Of a stretch of DNA of 64,000 bases, positions 36,082 through 45,591 are shown piece by piece. Numbering within the stretch: position 1 is the stretch's first letter; every line of letters starts with the position of its first letter. The translations under genes were made by a program, and so were the position numbers. Location: NCBI GenBank assembly GCA_020073345.1, contig JAIQFI010000031.1, positions 1-64,000 on the forward strand, given 5' to 3'. This stretch comes from Terriglobia bacterium (GTDB lineage Bacteria > Acidobacteriota > Terriglobia > Bryobacterales > Bryobacteraceae). The notes beneath the pieces were generated by a model, which did no database searches, had not been told where the DNA came from, and was given only the letters and a program-made list of their open reading frames with translations.

Positions 36082-38100
36082 ATGGAAACATTTGTTACTA
36101 GCTCTGTTCACGACAATGTGGGTGTGATCGTTATCAATAATCCTCCGGTTAACGCGCTCAGTTCGGGGGTGTTGGAGGGGATCCATGCGGCGGTAAGCGC
36201 CCTAGAGGGGAACGCGGACGTGCGTGCGATCGTAGTCATCGGCGGCGGACGAACCTTCGTTGCCGGAGCCGACATCAACCAACTTGTTGAAGTCATCGCT
36301 GGGCGGGGAGCGTTGCCAGCGTTCCATCCGGTGTTCAACGCGATTGAGGACTGCGCCAAACCCGTGGTCATGGCGATTCACGGCACGGCGCTCGGCGGGG
36401 GTTTGGAACTGGCCATGGCCGGGCACTATCGCGTGGCGGCTCCAGACGCGCAGGTCGGGCAGCCCGAAGTGAAGATCGGACTGATTCCGGGCGCGGGCGG
36501 AACCCAGCGGCTGCCCAGGCTGGTGGGCGTCGCGAAGGCGGCCGAATTGTGCGCTTTTGGCGAGCCAATCCCGGCGCGGGAGGCGCTGGAGGCCGGCATT
36601 GTCGACAAAATTATTGAAGGAGACTTACTTACGGGCGCGATGGCGTTCGCCCGCAAGGCCACAGGACCACGCCGAACGCGCGACCTGCCGGTGACGCCAG
36701 CCGACCTATCAGAGATACGTCGAAAGCTCCGGCGCACTTTGATCGCGCCGTCAGCAGCGCTCGACGCAGTAGCAGCGGCGGTGACGCTGCCATTCGCGGA
36801 GGGAATTCGTCGCGAAGGTGAAATCTTCGAGCGGTGCCTGCATTCAGACCAATGCAAAGCACTGATCCACGCATTTTTCGCCGAACGCGCCGTGGCCAAG
36901 ATCCCGGACATTCCCAAAGACACGCCGGTTTACCCGATCCGCCAGGCTGCTGTTATCGGCGCGGGCACCATGGGCGGCGGCATCGCCATGGCGCTGGCGA
37001 ACGCCGGAATTCCGGTCCGAATCAAGGACACAGAGCACGTTGCGCTCGATCGCGGCCTCGCGACCATTCGCAAGAATTACGAGCGATCGGTCAAGAGCGG
37101 ACGGCTAACGGCAGCAGTGGCGGAAGAACGTATGGGCAGGATCTCGCCGCAGCTCGGCTGGGAGGGATTCGACCAAGCCGACATCATCATCGAAGCGGTG
37201 TTCGAGTCCATGGCGGTCAAGAAACAGGTGTTCACTGAGATCGACAAGGTCGCCAAGCGCGACTGCCTGCTGGCATCGAACACCTCGACTCTGGATATCG
37301 ATGCGATCGCGGCGGTGACGTCGCGGCCGCAGATGGTGATCGGCACGCACTTCTTCAGCCCCGCGAACGTGATGCGGCTGGTTGAGGTCGTGCGAGGCAA
37401 GGCGACCGAAAAGCCCGTGATTGCAACGGCCATGGCGCTGGCGAAGACGCTCAAAAAGGCCGGTGTAGTGGTTAGGAACGGATTCGGATTCGTGGGCAAC
37501 CGCATGGTGTTCCCGTACATGGAGCAGGCGCAGTTCCTGGTGGAGGAAGGTGCGACGCCCGAGCAGGTGGACCGCGCGCTGACGGATTTCGGAATGGCCA
37601 TGGGGCCGCTGGCAGTGGCGGATCTGAGCGGGATCGATGTGTTCTGGCGTATCTTGCAGGAGTTTCCTCCGCCAGCGGGCACAAGGCAGCCCGAGGCTGT
37701 TTCCAAGCTCTATGCGGCCGGACGTTATGGCCAGAAAACCGGTGCGGGTTTCTATCGCTACGATGAAAATCGCAAACCGGCGCCCGATCCGGAAGTTCTC
37801 AGATTGATTCAGAAGAGCAACCGCGCGATCCCAGACGAAGAGATCGTCGAGCGGTGCATTTACGCGCTGATCAATGAGGGCGCCAAGGTTCTGGAAGAAG
37901 GAATCGCTCTGCGCGCGGTGGACATCGACGTCATTTACCTGACTGGCTACGGATTCCCGGCGTATCGGGGCGGACCAATGTTTTACGCCGATACGGTGGG
38001 TCTCAAAACAATCTGCGATCGGCTCTCGGACTTCGGCTGGAAACCGGCAACCTTGCTGGATAAACTTGCCAGAGAAGGCAAGGCATTCGCAAGCTTATGA
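36082..38100 (+). CDS. fadB: Enoyl-CoA hydratase/3-hydroxyacyl-CoA dehydrogenase fusion (FadB/FadJ-like)
   Basis: Crotonase domain ([34 protein letters not shown]) plus HAD domain ([36 protein letters not shown]). Confidence 0.95.
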   Translation: METFVTSSVHDNVGVIVINNPPVNALSSGVLEGIHAAVSALEGNADVRAIVVIGGGRTFVAGADINQLVEVIAGRGALPAFHPVFNAIEDCAKPVVMAIHGTALGGGLELAMAGHYRVAAPDAQVGQPEVKIGLIPGAGGTQRLPRLVGVAKAAELCAFGEPIPAREALEAGIVDKIIEGDLLTGAMAFARKATGPRRTRDLPVTPADLSEIRRKLRRTLIAPSAALDAVAAAVTLPFAEGIRREGEIFERCLHSDQCKALIHAFFAERAVAKIPDIPKDTPVYPIRQAAVIGAGTMGGGIAMALANAGIPVRIKDTEHVALDRGLATIRKNYERSVKSGRLTAAVAEERMGRISPQLGWEGFDQADIIIEAVFESMAVKKQVFTEIDKVAKRDCLLASNTSTLDIDAIAAVTSRPQMVIGTHFFSPANVMRLVEVVRGKATEKPVIATAMALAKTLKKAGVVVRNGFGFVGNRMVFPYMEQAQFLVEEGATPEQVDRALTDFGMAMGPLAVADLSGIDVFWRILQEFPPPAGTRQPEAVSKLYAAGRYGQKTGAGFYRYDENRKPAPDPEVLRLIQKSNRAIPDEEIVERCIYALINEGAKVLEEGIALRAVDIDVIYLTGYGFPAYRGGPMFYADTVGLKTICDRLSDFGWKPATLLDKLAREGKAFASL

Positions 38101-38894
38101 AACAACACGGCAACTATAATGCGTGGCCTGAGATTGGGGAGCTGTACGATCACGTCCCCGTGTATCGAGATCGAAAGGACGTGGCCTTTTACCTTGATCT
38201 CTGCCGCGCGGCGAAGGGTGAGGTTCTCGAACTGGGCTGTGGCACCGGCCGGATCCTGATTCAGGCGGCCGAAGCGGGGTGCAGGATCACTGGCCTGGAC
38301 CAATCGGGTTTCATGCTGGAGCGATGCCGGGCCAAATTGCGGGCACTGGCGCCCGAGGTCCAGAAACGCGTGACGCTGGTGGAGGCGGACATGACGAACT
38401 TCTCGCTCGCCCGCACCTTCGCGCTGGCCACGGTGCCGTTTCGGCCGCTCCAGCACCTGGTGAGTGTCGAGGAGCAACTGAATTTTCTGGCTTGCGTGCA
38501 TCGGCACCTGGAGCCTGGGGGGAAACTTGCCCTGGACGTCTTCCATCCCCATCTGACGACGCTGGCCAGCGATGTTAGCGAGGAAGAGACCGAGGACACT
38601 GCGGAGGTCGTGCTGGCCGACGGCCGCCGGCTGCGACGCACGTTTCGGGTACCGGCCAAGCGGCCTTCCGAGCAAACCAACGACGTCGAGCTGATCTACT
38701 ACGTCCAGGATCCCGGTGGGAACACGACGCGGATGGTGCAGGAATTCCCTATGCGGTACTACTTTCGCTTCGAGTTGGAGCACCTTCTTGTGCGGAGCGG
38801 ATTCCAGATAGAGAGTCTTTTCGGCAGCTTCGATAAATCGCCGTTTACCGATTCGTCTCCGGATATGTTTGTGATCGCGACCCGGAAAGACTGA
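38097..38894 (+). CDS. Class I SAM-dependent methyltransferase
   Basis: VLELGCGTGRILIQAAEAGCRITGLDQS. Confidence 0.92.
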   Translation: MKQHGNYNAWPEIGELYDHVPVYRDRKDVAFYLDLCRAAKGEVLELGCGTGRILIQAAEAGCRITGLDQSGFMLERCRAKLRALAPEVQKRVTLVEADMTNFSLARTFALATVPFRPLQHLVSVEEQLNFLACVHRHLEPGGKLALDVFHPHLTTLASDVSEEETEDTAEVVLADGRRLRRTFRVPAKRPSEQTNDVELIYYVQDPGGNTTRMVQEFPMRYYFRFELEHLLVRSGFQIESLFGSFDKSPFTDSSPDMFVIATRKD

Positions 38895-38895
38895 C

Positions 38896-39009
38896 CTACT
38901 TCTTATCCTTGTTGGCGAACCATTCCACCCACTTGTTGGGCGGGAAGATAAAGAGCGCGATCAGCACCACGATGATGAAAAAGACGAACAGCAGAACGGC
39001 AAGGGCCAT
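38896..39009 (-). CDS. 37-aa single-TM small protein
   Basis: MALAVLLFVFFIIVVLIALFIFPPNKWVEWFANKDKK*; shorter start within ORF 38896-39417. Confidence 0.5.
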   Translation of the reverse strand: MALAVLLFVFFIIVVLIALFIFPPNKWVEWFANKDKK

Positions 39010-39033
39010 GTGCTTCCATCTTATACTGAGCGT

Positions 39034-39531
39034 ATGAAGTACTGCTATTCCGACAGTCCCATCGGCTCGCTGCTGATCGCGGGCGATGAGGAAGCCATTC
39101 ATCTGATCGCGTTTCCCAAGAACGGTAAGCCTCAGAAGCCGGAGGCCGGCTGGACGGAATCCATGAGCGGTCCCCTGGCCGAAGCGGTGCGGCAGTTGCG
39201 GGAGTATTTCGCGGGCCGGCGGCAGGAGTTTGATCTTCCGCTGGCGCCCGAAGGCACCGACTTCCAGCGCAAAGTTTGGCGGAAGCTCCAGGAGATCCCC
39301 TACGGAGAAACGATCTCCTATGGCGAGCTGGCCAAGCGCGTCGGGAATCCGAAAGCGTCGCGCGCGGTCGGCTCGGCGAACGGAAAGAACCGGATTCCGA
39401 TCGTGATTCCCTGCCATCGCGTGATCGCGGGCGACGGCGGGCTGGGAGGATTTGGCGGCGGGCTTACGGTGAAGGAGAAGCTGCTGGCGCTGGAGAATCC
39501 GCGCCGTTGCGCGGCCGGGTCGGCTGCCTAA
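39034..39531 (+). CDS. ogt: Methylated-DNA--[protein]-cysteine S-methyltransferase
   Basis: ETISYGELAKRVGNPKASRAVGSANGKNRIPIVIPCHRVIAGDGGLGGFGGGL (PCHRV active site). Confidence 0.96.
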   Translation: MKYCYSDSPIGSLLIAGDEEAIHLIAFPKNGKPQKPEAGWTESMSGPLAEAVRQLREYFAGRRQEFDLPLAPEGTDFQRKVWRKLQEIPYGETISYGELAKRVGNPKASRAVGSANGKNRIPIVIPCHRVIAGDGGLGGFGGGLTVKEKLLALENPRRCAAGSAA

Positions 39532-39764
39532 CAGCTTGGCGTGGACCGTCGCTGTTTCCGCCGTTTGCGGATGGCCGCGTCTAAGCGCTTACCCAGGGCC
39601 TTGAAGTAGGCGCTGTCTTGGATCACTATTTTCCTCGCGGCCTCGACCAGCTTCCACGTCGCCTCGATCCGCTTGTCGGCGAGTGCACCGCGCTTCTCGG
39701 CACGATCCATGCGTTTTTCGGCGAGCTTTGCACGCTTCTCGAACTGTTTCTGGGTTCCCCGCAT
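39528..39764 (-). CDS. Highly charged coiled-coil-like small protein
   Basis: MRGTQKQFEKRAKLAEKRMDRAEKRGALADKRIEATWKLVEAARK...; internal start of the 602 aa ORF. Confidence 0.5.
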   Translation of the reverse strand: MRGTQKQFEKRAKLAEKRMDRAEKRGALADKRIEATWKLVEAARKIVIQDSAYFKALGKRLDAAIRKRRKQRRSTPSC

Positions 39765-39781
39765 TTCCTTCGAAGTATAAC

Positions 39782-41368
39782 TCAGGCCGTAATCGGACCT
39801 TCGCCGCGCGAGAGCGCCGTCACCATCTGCTCCTTGAGGTGTTCGGCGGCGGCGACGGAGGAATCCAGAGACAGCTTGTAGACCACGGCCCCGATCGCCG
39901 CATCGACCGCGAGAACGACGAAAAAGGCAGCCTCGCTGGCGAACGCGTAGCGAGCCAAGTACGCCAAGCCGACCGGCAAGAACGCGACAGGCCAAAGGAG
40001 AAATAGAATTGCTTGGGTGCGGCCGGAGGCGCCCGAACGAAATGACGCCGCCGGATTCATCGCGCGCGCCTGGCGGATAGAGAGCTGGTTTCCCGCGGCC
40101 AACAGTAAGATGCTGAGCACGGCCGCCACGCCAAAAGATTCTGCTAACGTGCAGGGGCGCAGCGGCATCCCCAATAGTCCGCAAACCAGGGTGATCATGG
40201 TGATCTCCAGCGCAATGAAAAACAGCGCGCTGAGATTTTTGCCGATCATGACGCGCGAAAACGGGATGGGCGCCAGAAAATAGACCTGGGCCGCGGAGCG
40301 GTCGAAACCGAAAGAGTTCCAGAAACACGCTTCGCTGAGTAGCACCAACGAATACACGCAGACTACGGTGAGGTAGTTTGTGCCGAGAAACGATTGCGAA
40401 GGTCCTTGCCGGCCCAGCGCCACCGGCAGCCAGACTAGCAGGCCGAAGGTAAACCCCATGAGGAACACCAGGCGGAACCGCGGGGAGCGGGTCAGGAAAC
40501 GCACTTCCTTCTCGACCAGCGCGCCCAGGGGATCGCCCAGAAGCATCGACGGCAACCGGAAAAATAGCTCCGCGACACCGGAGGTAGCGGAACCGTTCGA
40601 TCGCCGGGCCGATGCAGCCTGCACATCGAATGAAATGGTGCGGTGGAACTGCCAGTAGCTGAACACTCCGGCGGCGGCCAGCCAGGCTAGGATGATCGCC
40701 AGAGATCGGAGCGATCCATGCCCTTGCACAAAGTCCGCGGCAGCCGTCCAGGGCCAGCCGGGCCAGGACTCGCGCGTCATTAAGGCGCGGAACCGGCCTT
40801 GAAATCCGCGGCCCCGGGTGAACAGAAGCTGCGGCAATGCCGCGCTGAGGATCAGGAGAAAAAAGGCTGCTTCGCGAATGCGGCGGCGGGCCAGGATGCG
40901 GGCGATGGTGTCGCGTAATCCTACACCCAGAACCAGGTTGAAAGCCGCGAATGGCACCAACCCCAGTGCATTCCAGGGGTGGAGCGTGGGATTTCGCAAG
41001 ATCCCGATTCCGGCTCCTGTCAAGACCAGAATGACCTCGACGGCCGCCGTGACGCGGAGCATCACCTCGAGTGCGAACAATTGTGTCACGGGAATGGGAT
41101 ACGCCTGGAGCTTCCGCAGATCCAGCGATGCTCCGGTGGCAGCCATCAGCACCGGGACTACTTGCCAATACAGAAAGACCACCAAAAAGACTCCCGCCAG
41201 ACTGGTGGACATTGGGGAGCTGGTCAAGAGCATGACGGCGAACGCCGCGGCGGCCCAGAATCCGTACCAGATCAGGCCGACGAACGCTGTCCAGCCGACG
41301 CCCCGTCGCGGGAAGAAGTTGCGCGTGGAGCGCCACTGGGCCCAGAGAATCGCGCCGGCTTGATTCAT
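39782..41368 (-). CDS. ABC-2 type transporter permease
   Basis: 528 aa multi-TM protein; next to ATPase gene. Confidence 0.75.
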   Translation of the reverse strand: MNQAGAILWAQWRSTRNFFPRRGVGWTAFVGLIWYGFWAAAAFAVMLLTSSPMSTSLAGVFLVVFLYWQVVPVLMAATGASLDLRKLQAYPIPVTQLFALEVMLRVTAAVEVILVLTGAGIGILRNPTLHPWNALGLVPFAAFNLVLGVGLRDTIARILARRRIREAAFFLLILSAALPQLLFTRGRGFQGRFRALMTRESWPGWPWTAAADFVQGHGSLRSLAIILAWLAAAGVFSYWQFHRTISFDVQAASARRSNGSATSGVAELFFRLPSMLLGDPLGALVEKEVRFLTRSPRFRLVFLMGFTFGLLVWLPVALGRQGPSQSFLGTNYLTVVCVYSLVLLSEACFWNSFGFDRSAAQVYFLAPIPFSRVMIGKNLSALFFIALEITMITLVCGLLGMPLRPCTLAESFGVAAVLSILLLAAGNQLSIRQARAMNPAASFRSGASGRTQAILFLLWPVAFLPVGLAYLARYAFASEAAFFVVLAVDAAIGAVVYKLSLDSSVAAAEHLKEQMVTALSRGEGPITA

Positions 41369-41375
41369 TGGCGGA

Positions 41376-42146
41376 TCACAGCCAATCCAGGGTTTCGCGC
41401 ATGGTGACCACGCCCACCGCGCGCACGAAAGCGTCTTCCAGGGTCTTCGACGATCCGCGCAGCTCTTCCATGGAGCCTTCCTGCACCAGCTTCCCTTCGT
41501 TGATGATCGCGACGCGGTCGCACAGCCGCTCGACTACTTCGAGTACGTGCGACGTCAGGAAGATCGTCGCGCCATGACGGACCTGCTCGAGCAGAATATC
41601 TTTCATCAGTCGAGCGCCGACGGCGTCCACGCCTTCAAACGGCTCATCCATCAGGAAAAGCTGCGGTCGGTGGATCAGCGCGGCCGCCATGGCCACGCGC
41701 TTGCGCATTCCTTTGGAGTATTCGGCGATGAGCTTGCGGGATGCATCGCCCAGCTCGAACAGATTGAGCAGCTCCTGGCTGCGCTCCCGAGCCATGCCGC
41801 GTTCCAGACCGTAGATACGGCCGACGAATTCGATGAACTCGCCGCCGGTGAGGTGATCGAATAGCAGGGATTCATCGGGAACGAGCCCAATCTGACGCTT
41901 GATCGCCAAGCCTTCCTCCGGCATGGGCAGCCCGAGCAGGCGGATGGAGCCAGAGGTGGGCGGCGCCAAGCCCATCAGCATCTTGATGGTGGTGGTTTTA
42001 CCGGCGCCGTTGGGCCCCAGGAATCCGAAAAAACAGCCGCGGGGCACGCTGAGCGTCAGCCCATTCACGGCGGCTTTCTGATCGTAAAGTTTCCGGAGAT
42101 CGTGAACTTCGATGGCTGGAGCCACATCCGGAGAGATTTCGGACAT
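41376..42146 (-). CDS. ABC transporter ATP-binding protein
   Basis: GPNGAGKTTTIKMLMG Walker A, LIAEYSKGMRKRVAMAAALIHRPQLFLMDEPFEGVD. Confidence 0.95.
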   Translation of the reverse strand: MSEISPDVAPAIEVHDLRKLYDQKAAVNGLTLSVPRGCFFGFLGPNGAGKTTTIKMLMGLAPPTSGSIRLLGLPMPEEGLAIKRQIGLVPDESLLFDHLTGGEFIEFVGRIYGLERGMARERSQELLNLFELGDASRKLIAEYSKGMRKRVAMAAALIHRPQLFLMDEPFEGVDAVGARLMKDILLEQVRHGATIFLTSHVLEVVERLCDRVAIINEGKLVQEGSMEELRGSSKTLEDAFVRAVGVVTMRETLDWL

Positions 42147-42184
42147 GCGTTTCCTTTATGGTAACGTTCGTCCAGATGAATTAA

Positions 42185-44014
42185 TTACTCCAGGCCGAAA
42201 GCCAATAATACGTTCCCGCCCAGGCCGCCGCGCGCCGGGTATCCGGATACCGAGAACAGCATTCCTCCGGCGACGACCGGTCCGGCGACATCGATAGCCC
42301 CGCCGTGCCCGGGGACGCCGTTCACGGTCTTAAACTCACGGGCGGTGTCGAAGTCCCAGATAATGTGTCCGTTCGCGGTGGAGAAGGCCCGCAAGTGGCC
42401 GTCCTCGGACCCCGAGAACACCGCGCCCGGAATCGCCGTAATGGCAGCCGATTGCGCGGGGCTGCAAGGACGACGGTCGCCGCAGCCGGGTGGCGGGGTC
42501 TGCCACATGCGCTCGCCGTTATCGACGCGAAATGCAAACAGGCCGCCGCCCTTGTTGGGATTGAGCTGGTAGACGCGGTCATTGCTGCCCGGCTTCAGCG
42601 CGATTTCGAAGCGGATGTCGGAAAGCGCGACGTAAACATTGCGGCCGTCGCTGGCCGGACCCCACTCGATGCCTCCCACCGTGCCGCCCTCGCCGATGCG
42701 GGCCTTCCACAGCGTCTGACCCTTCTTATCGGGATCGACGGCGTAGATCACGGCGGATTTCTGGCCCAGAAGAAGCGCTCGCTGCCCGTTAGGTAAAGGA
42801 ACTAGAATCGCGGATGCCGCGAAATCGAAATCCGGGCCTTCCGTGTCGGGGCAGTTCACTTTGCCGGGAAGCTGGCAGGAACTATTCCACGAATCCTTGG
42901 CGGTGAGCTGTTTCGACCACAGAATTTCGCCGCTGGACAATTTCAACGCGACCACGGCGTCACTCATCGACGTGGCCGGGTCAGAATAATTGTCGCCGGT
43001 GGTGACGTACATCGTGTCCCGCTCCGGGTCAAGCGTGGGAGCGGTCCACACGCCGGCGCCCGAAGGTCCGAAAGCCGCCGTTCCGCGCTTGGTCTTGGGG
43101 CGCTGCTTGGCGACGTCCGGGATCATGTATCTCTTCCAAATGGTCTTGCCGGTGGCGGCATCGAGTGCCGCCTCGCTGCCACGGAACGTGCAGCACGGGT
43201 AGGTGGACGAAACCGACAGAGCTTCCTCCCGCGAAGCCGCGCCCACATACAACCGCCCCTGATAGAACACAGGAGTGGCGGTCACCGTAGAGGCCGGATG
43301 TTCGTCCGGACGCATCCTCCACAATTGTTTGCCGGTGGCGCCGTCCAGAGCGTACACGAATCCCGCGGAATCGCCGAAGAAGATCGCCGGATTGCCTGCG
43401 ATTTCCCCGGTGGCGATCCCGGAGCGAACCTGCGATTGAACCATGGTGGTCCAGTGAACGCAACCCGTGGCCGCGTCGAGAGCGTACACGCTGCCATCCT
43501 GGCTGCCGACGAAGATTCTGCCGCGATACACGGCCGGCTGCGAGCGCAGCGTGGAGGTATCCGGGAAGGCGAATGCCCACTTCAACGCGAGACGCGGTAC
43601 GGAGTCTGCTTGCAGGCCAGCCTCATTCGCCGGAAGGAAGCGCGTGTTTGCGAGCCCGCCTCCCCAGCTGGCCCAGCTCGGAGTGTTCTTCCAGGGCGCG
43701 CCCGAGGGGCAGGGGTTCGCGATCTCCTCGCGCCGCCGTTCCACGGTAACGGCCGTGCCCAGAAAGTTGGCGATCTTCTGACGTTCGTCCCCGGAAAGCG
43801 GGGCGGCCTGCGCTTTCATGATTCCGCTTTCGATCGTCCGCAGAATCGCGGCCGGCGTCATGGTCTTCAGGGCGGCGATTTGCGGGACTCGGGCTTCCGC
43901 TCCGGCCGCGGCCTGATGGCAGGAGGCGCAGTTCTTCTGGAACAGTTGCTCGGCGTAAGGATCTGCCCCAAACAGCCCGATGGACGAGATCAACGAAAGG
44001 TGCAGATATTTCAT
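42185..44014 (-). CDS. PQQ-type beta-propeller dehydrogenase with N-terminal cytochrome c domain
   Basis: CASCH heme motif; repeated GxVYALDAATG-type blades. Confidence 0.88.
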   Translation of the reverse strand: MKYLHLSLISSIGLFGADPYAEQLFQKNCASCHQAAAGAEARVPQIAALKTMTPAAILRTIESGIMKAQAAPLSGDERQKIANFLGTAVTVERRREEIANPCPSGAPWKNTPSWASWGGGLANTRFLPANEAGLQADSVPRLALKWAFAFPDTSTLRSQPAVYRGRIFVGSQDGSVYALDAATGCVHWTTMVQSQVRSGIATGEIAGNPAIFFGDSAGFVYALDGATGKQLWRMRPDEHPASTVTATPVFYQGRLYVGAASREEALSVSSTYPCCTFRGSEAALDAATGKTIWKRYMIPDVAKQRPKTKRGTAAFGPSGAGVWTAPTLDPERDTMYVTTGDNYSDPATSMSDAVVALKLSSGEILWSKQLTAKDSWNSSCQLPGKVNCPDTEGPDFDFAASAILVPLPNGQRALLLGQKSAVIYAVDPDKKGQTLWKARIGEGGTVGGIEWGPASDGRNVYVALSDIRFEIALKPGSNDRVYQLNPNKGGGLFAFRVDNGERMWQTPPPGCGDRRPCSPAQSAAITAIPGAVFSGSEDGHLRAFSTANGHIIWDFDTAREFKTVNGVPGHGGAIDVAGPVVAGGMLFSVSGYPARGGLGGNVLLAFGLE

Positions 44015-44070
44015 CGCAGGCTCCGGCGCCAGGTTGGCGCACCGCCTGGGAGTATATCAGTCCTAGGGGA

Positions 44071-44104
44071 GGAGAATCAGGTGGCGTTGAGCTCCCGATT
44101 CTCC
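44071..44104. terminator. Inverted repeat downstream of 44122-44982
   Basis: GGAGAATC ... GATTCTCC arms; no clear U tract. Confidence 0.3.
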
Positions 44105-44121
44105 TTTGGTTTCGCGTCCTT

Positions 44122-44982
44122 CTAGTGAACGCCTCCAGCCCGCGTCATCGTCTGGTAAGGGTACGGGTAAGGGTATGGGTTAGGGTTAGGGTCAGGCATA
44201 GTGGGATCATAGGGGTCCGAGCTTGCCGTGATGAGTGGCGCTCCGGTCTGGGCATACACAGGCGCTGCCGTAAACGAGGAAGTCGGATTGAATCTCAGCG
44301 CAATCATCGAAACGTTGCCCGAGGAGCTATAGAATTCCGCCAATCCCTCGTGTCCGTTAATCACAGGAAATTGCTGCGACAGGACAAATGACATGTGCCC
44401 CCCAGCGGGGATTGCGGGAAGCGTGTTCACGGCGACTCCTCCGCTCGTGGTCCGGAATCCAACCGAGAGAGTTTGGGCCGATCCAGTGGGGTTCGTCACC
44501 GCGATGCCGGTTACAAATCCGTTAGAGTCGTCGTAGGGTACCAGCATGCGGTTCGAAGCGGTCGCAGCCGGCGCAGTGCCCTCCTGATCCTGTCGTCCGG
44601 GAACCCGGATGGTGAAGACCACGTAGCCGGTGACACCGGCATCCGCATTCAGCTCGGCCCAGCCTTGCGACAAGGGGTCTGAGGCTTTACCGGTTGTGTG
44701 CAAGAAGAGCGTGGAACCGCCAGCCATAGTTAATCCCGAAGTGGAAACGACTTCTTGAAACGTCGGGGTCCACGGTCCGGTATTACCGCCCCCTGTTTCT
44801 TTGTGAAAAACCAACGTGGCCGACGCCGCATTCGCGCTCATATTAGTGAGTACGATTGTGGATTGCCAACCTGCGCCGTCAACGATGTGAGGGATCGTTA
44901 AGGATTGCCCGATCACGGGCAAAGCCAGGAGTAGAGCACCGAGGGTTGTTTTGATAGCTTTCTGCATGGCCCCAGTATTCAT
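44122..44982 (-). CDS. Secreted hypothetical protein with (X-Pro)n tail
   Basis: 286 aa, signal peptide; C-terminus DPNPNPYPYPYPYQTMTRAGGVH. Confidence 0.65.
   Translation of the reverse strand: MNTGAMQKAIKTTLGALLLALPVIGQSLTIPHIVDGAGWQSTIVLTNMSANAASATLVFHKETGGGNTGPWTPTFQEVVSTSGLTMAGGSTLFLHTTGKASDPLSQGWAELNADAGVTGYVVFTIRVPGRQDQEGTAPAATASNRMLVPYDDSNGFVTGIAVTNPTGSAQTLSVGFRTTSGGVAVNTLPAIPAGGHMSFVLSQQFPVINGHEGLAEFYSSSGNVSMIALRFNPTSSFTAAPVYAQTGAPLITASSDPYDPTMPDPNPNPYPYPYPYQTMTRAGGVH
44154..44195. repeat. (GGTNNG)7 hexanucleotide repeat inside CDS
   Basis: GGTAAG GGTACG GGTAAG GGTATG GGTTAG GGTTAG GGTCAG. Confidence 0.8.
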
Positions 44983-45030
44983 CTGCCGGGGGGGCCGCTG
45001 TCGTAAGGGATTTGTGAAATCTTTGTGAAA

Positions 45031-45591
45031 TTAAGCGAGGTTCAAGACCTTCGCCACGACGTTCTTGTCCTGCTCGATCTTTTTCTGCAGGAGCATGATG
45101 GCGTAGATCAACTGTTCCGGCCGCGGAGGGCAGCCGGGGACGTAGACATCCACCGGGATCACCTGGTTCACGGGCACCAGGGCGTAGTTCGAAAACACGC
45201 CGGTAGAGGTGGCGCAGGCGCCCATCGATATCACCCACTTGGGCTCGGGCATCTGCTCGTATAGCCGGCGGATGACCGGGGCCATCTTGTTGGAGACCCG
45301 CCCGGCGATGATCATCAGATCGCTCTGCCGCGGCGAGCCGCGCATGACTTCCGCGCCGAAACGCGAAATATCATAGCGCGAGGCGATCATCGACATCATT
45401 TCGATGGCGCAGCAGGCCAGGCCGAAGCTCATCGGCCAGATGGCGTTCTTGCGGGCCCAGTTGATCACCTTGTCGAGCGACGTCGTGAGGATGGATTGTC
45501 CAAACTCGTCCAGCGGCTCGGGTTCATCGTCGACGCGCGCGAAAAGGGCGGGCGGCTGGCTCAACTGAAATTTGGGCTCGTCCACGAACAT
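45031..45591 (-). CDS. nuoB: NADH-quinone oxidoreductase subunit B
   Basis: [74 protein letters not shown]; internal Met preferred. Confidence 0.94.
   Translation of the reverse strand: MFVDEPKFQLSQPPALFARVDDEPEPLDEFGQSILTTSLDKVINWARKNAIWPMSFGLACCAIEMMSMIASRYDISRFGAEVMRGSPRQSDLMIIAGRVSNKMAPVIRRLYEQMPEPKWVISMGACATSTGVFSNYALVPVNQVIPVDVYVPGCPPRPEQLIYAIMLLQKKIEQDKNVVAKVLNLA

Noticed and set aside
39528-41336. 602 aa minus-strand ORF overlapping the ABC permease out of frame
   Set aside because: Only the last ~78 codons look protein-like and non-overlapping; the rest is shadow of the permease frame.
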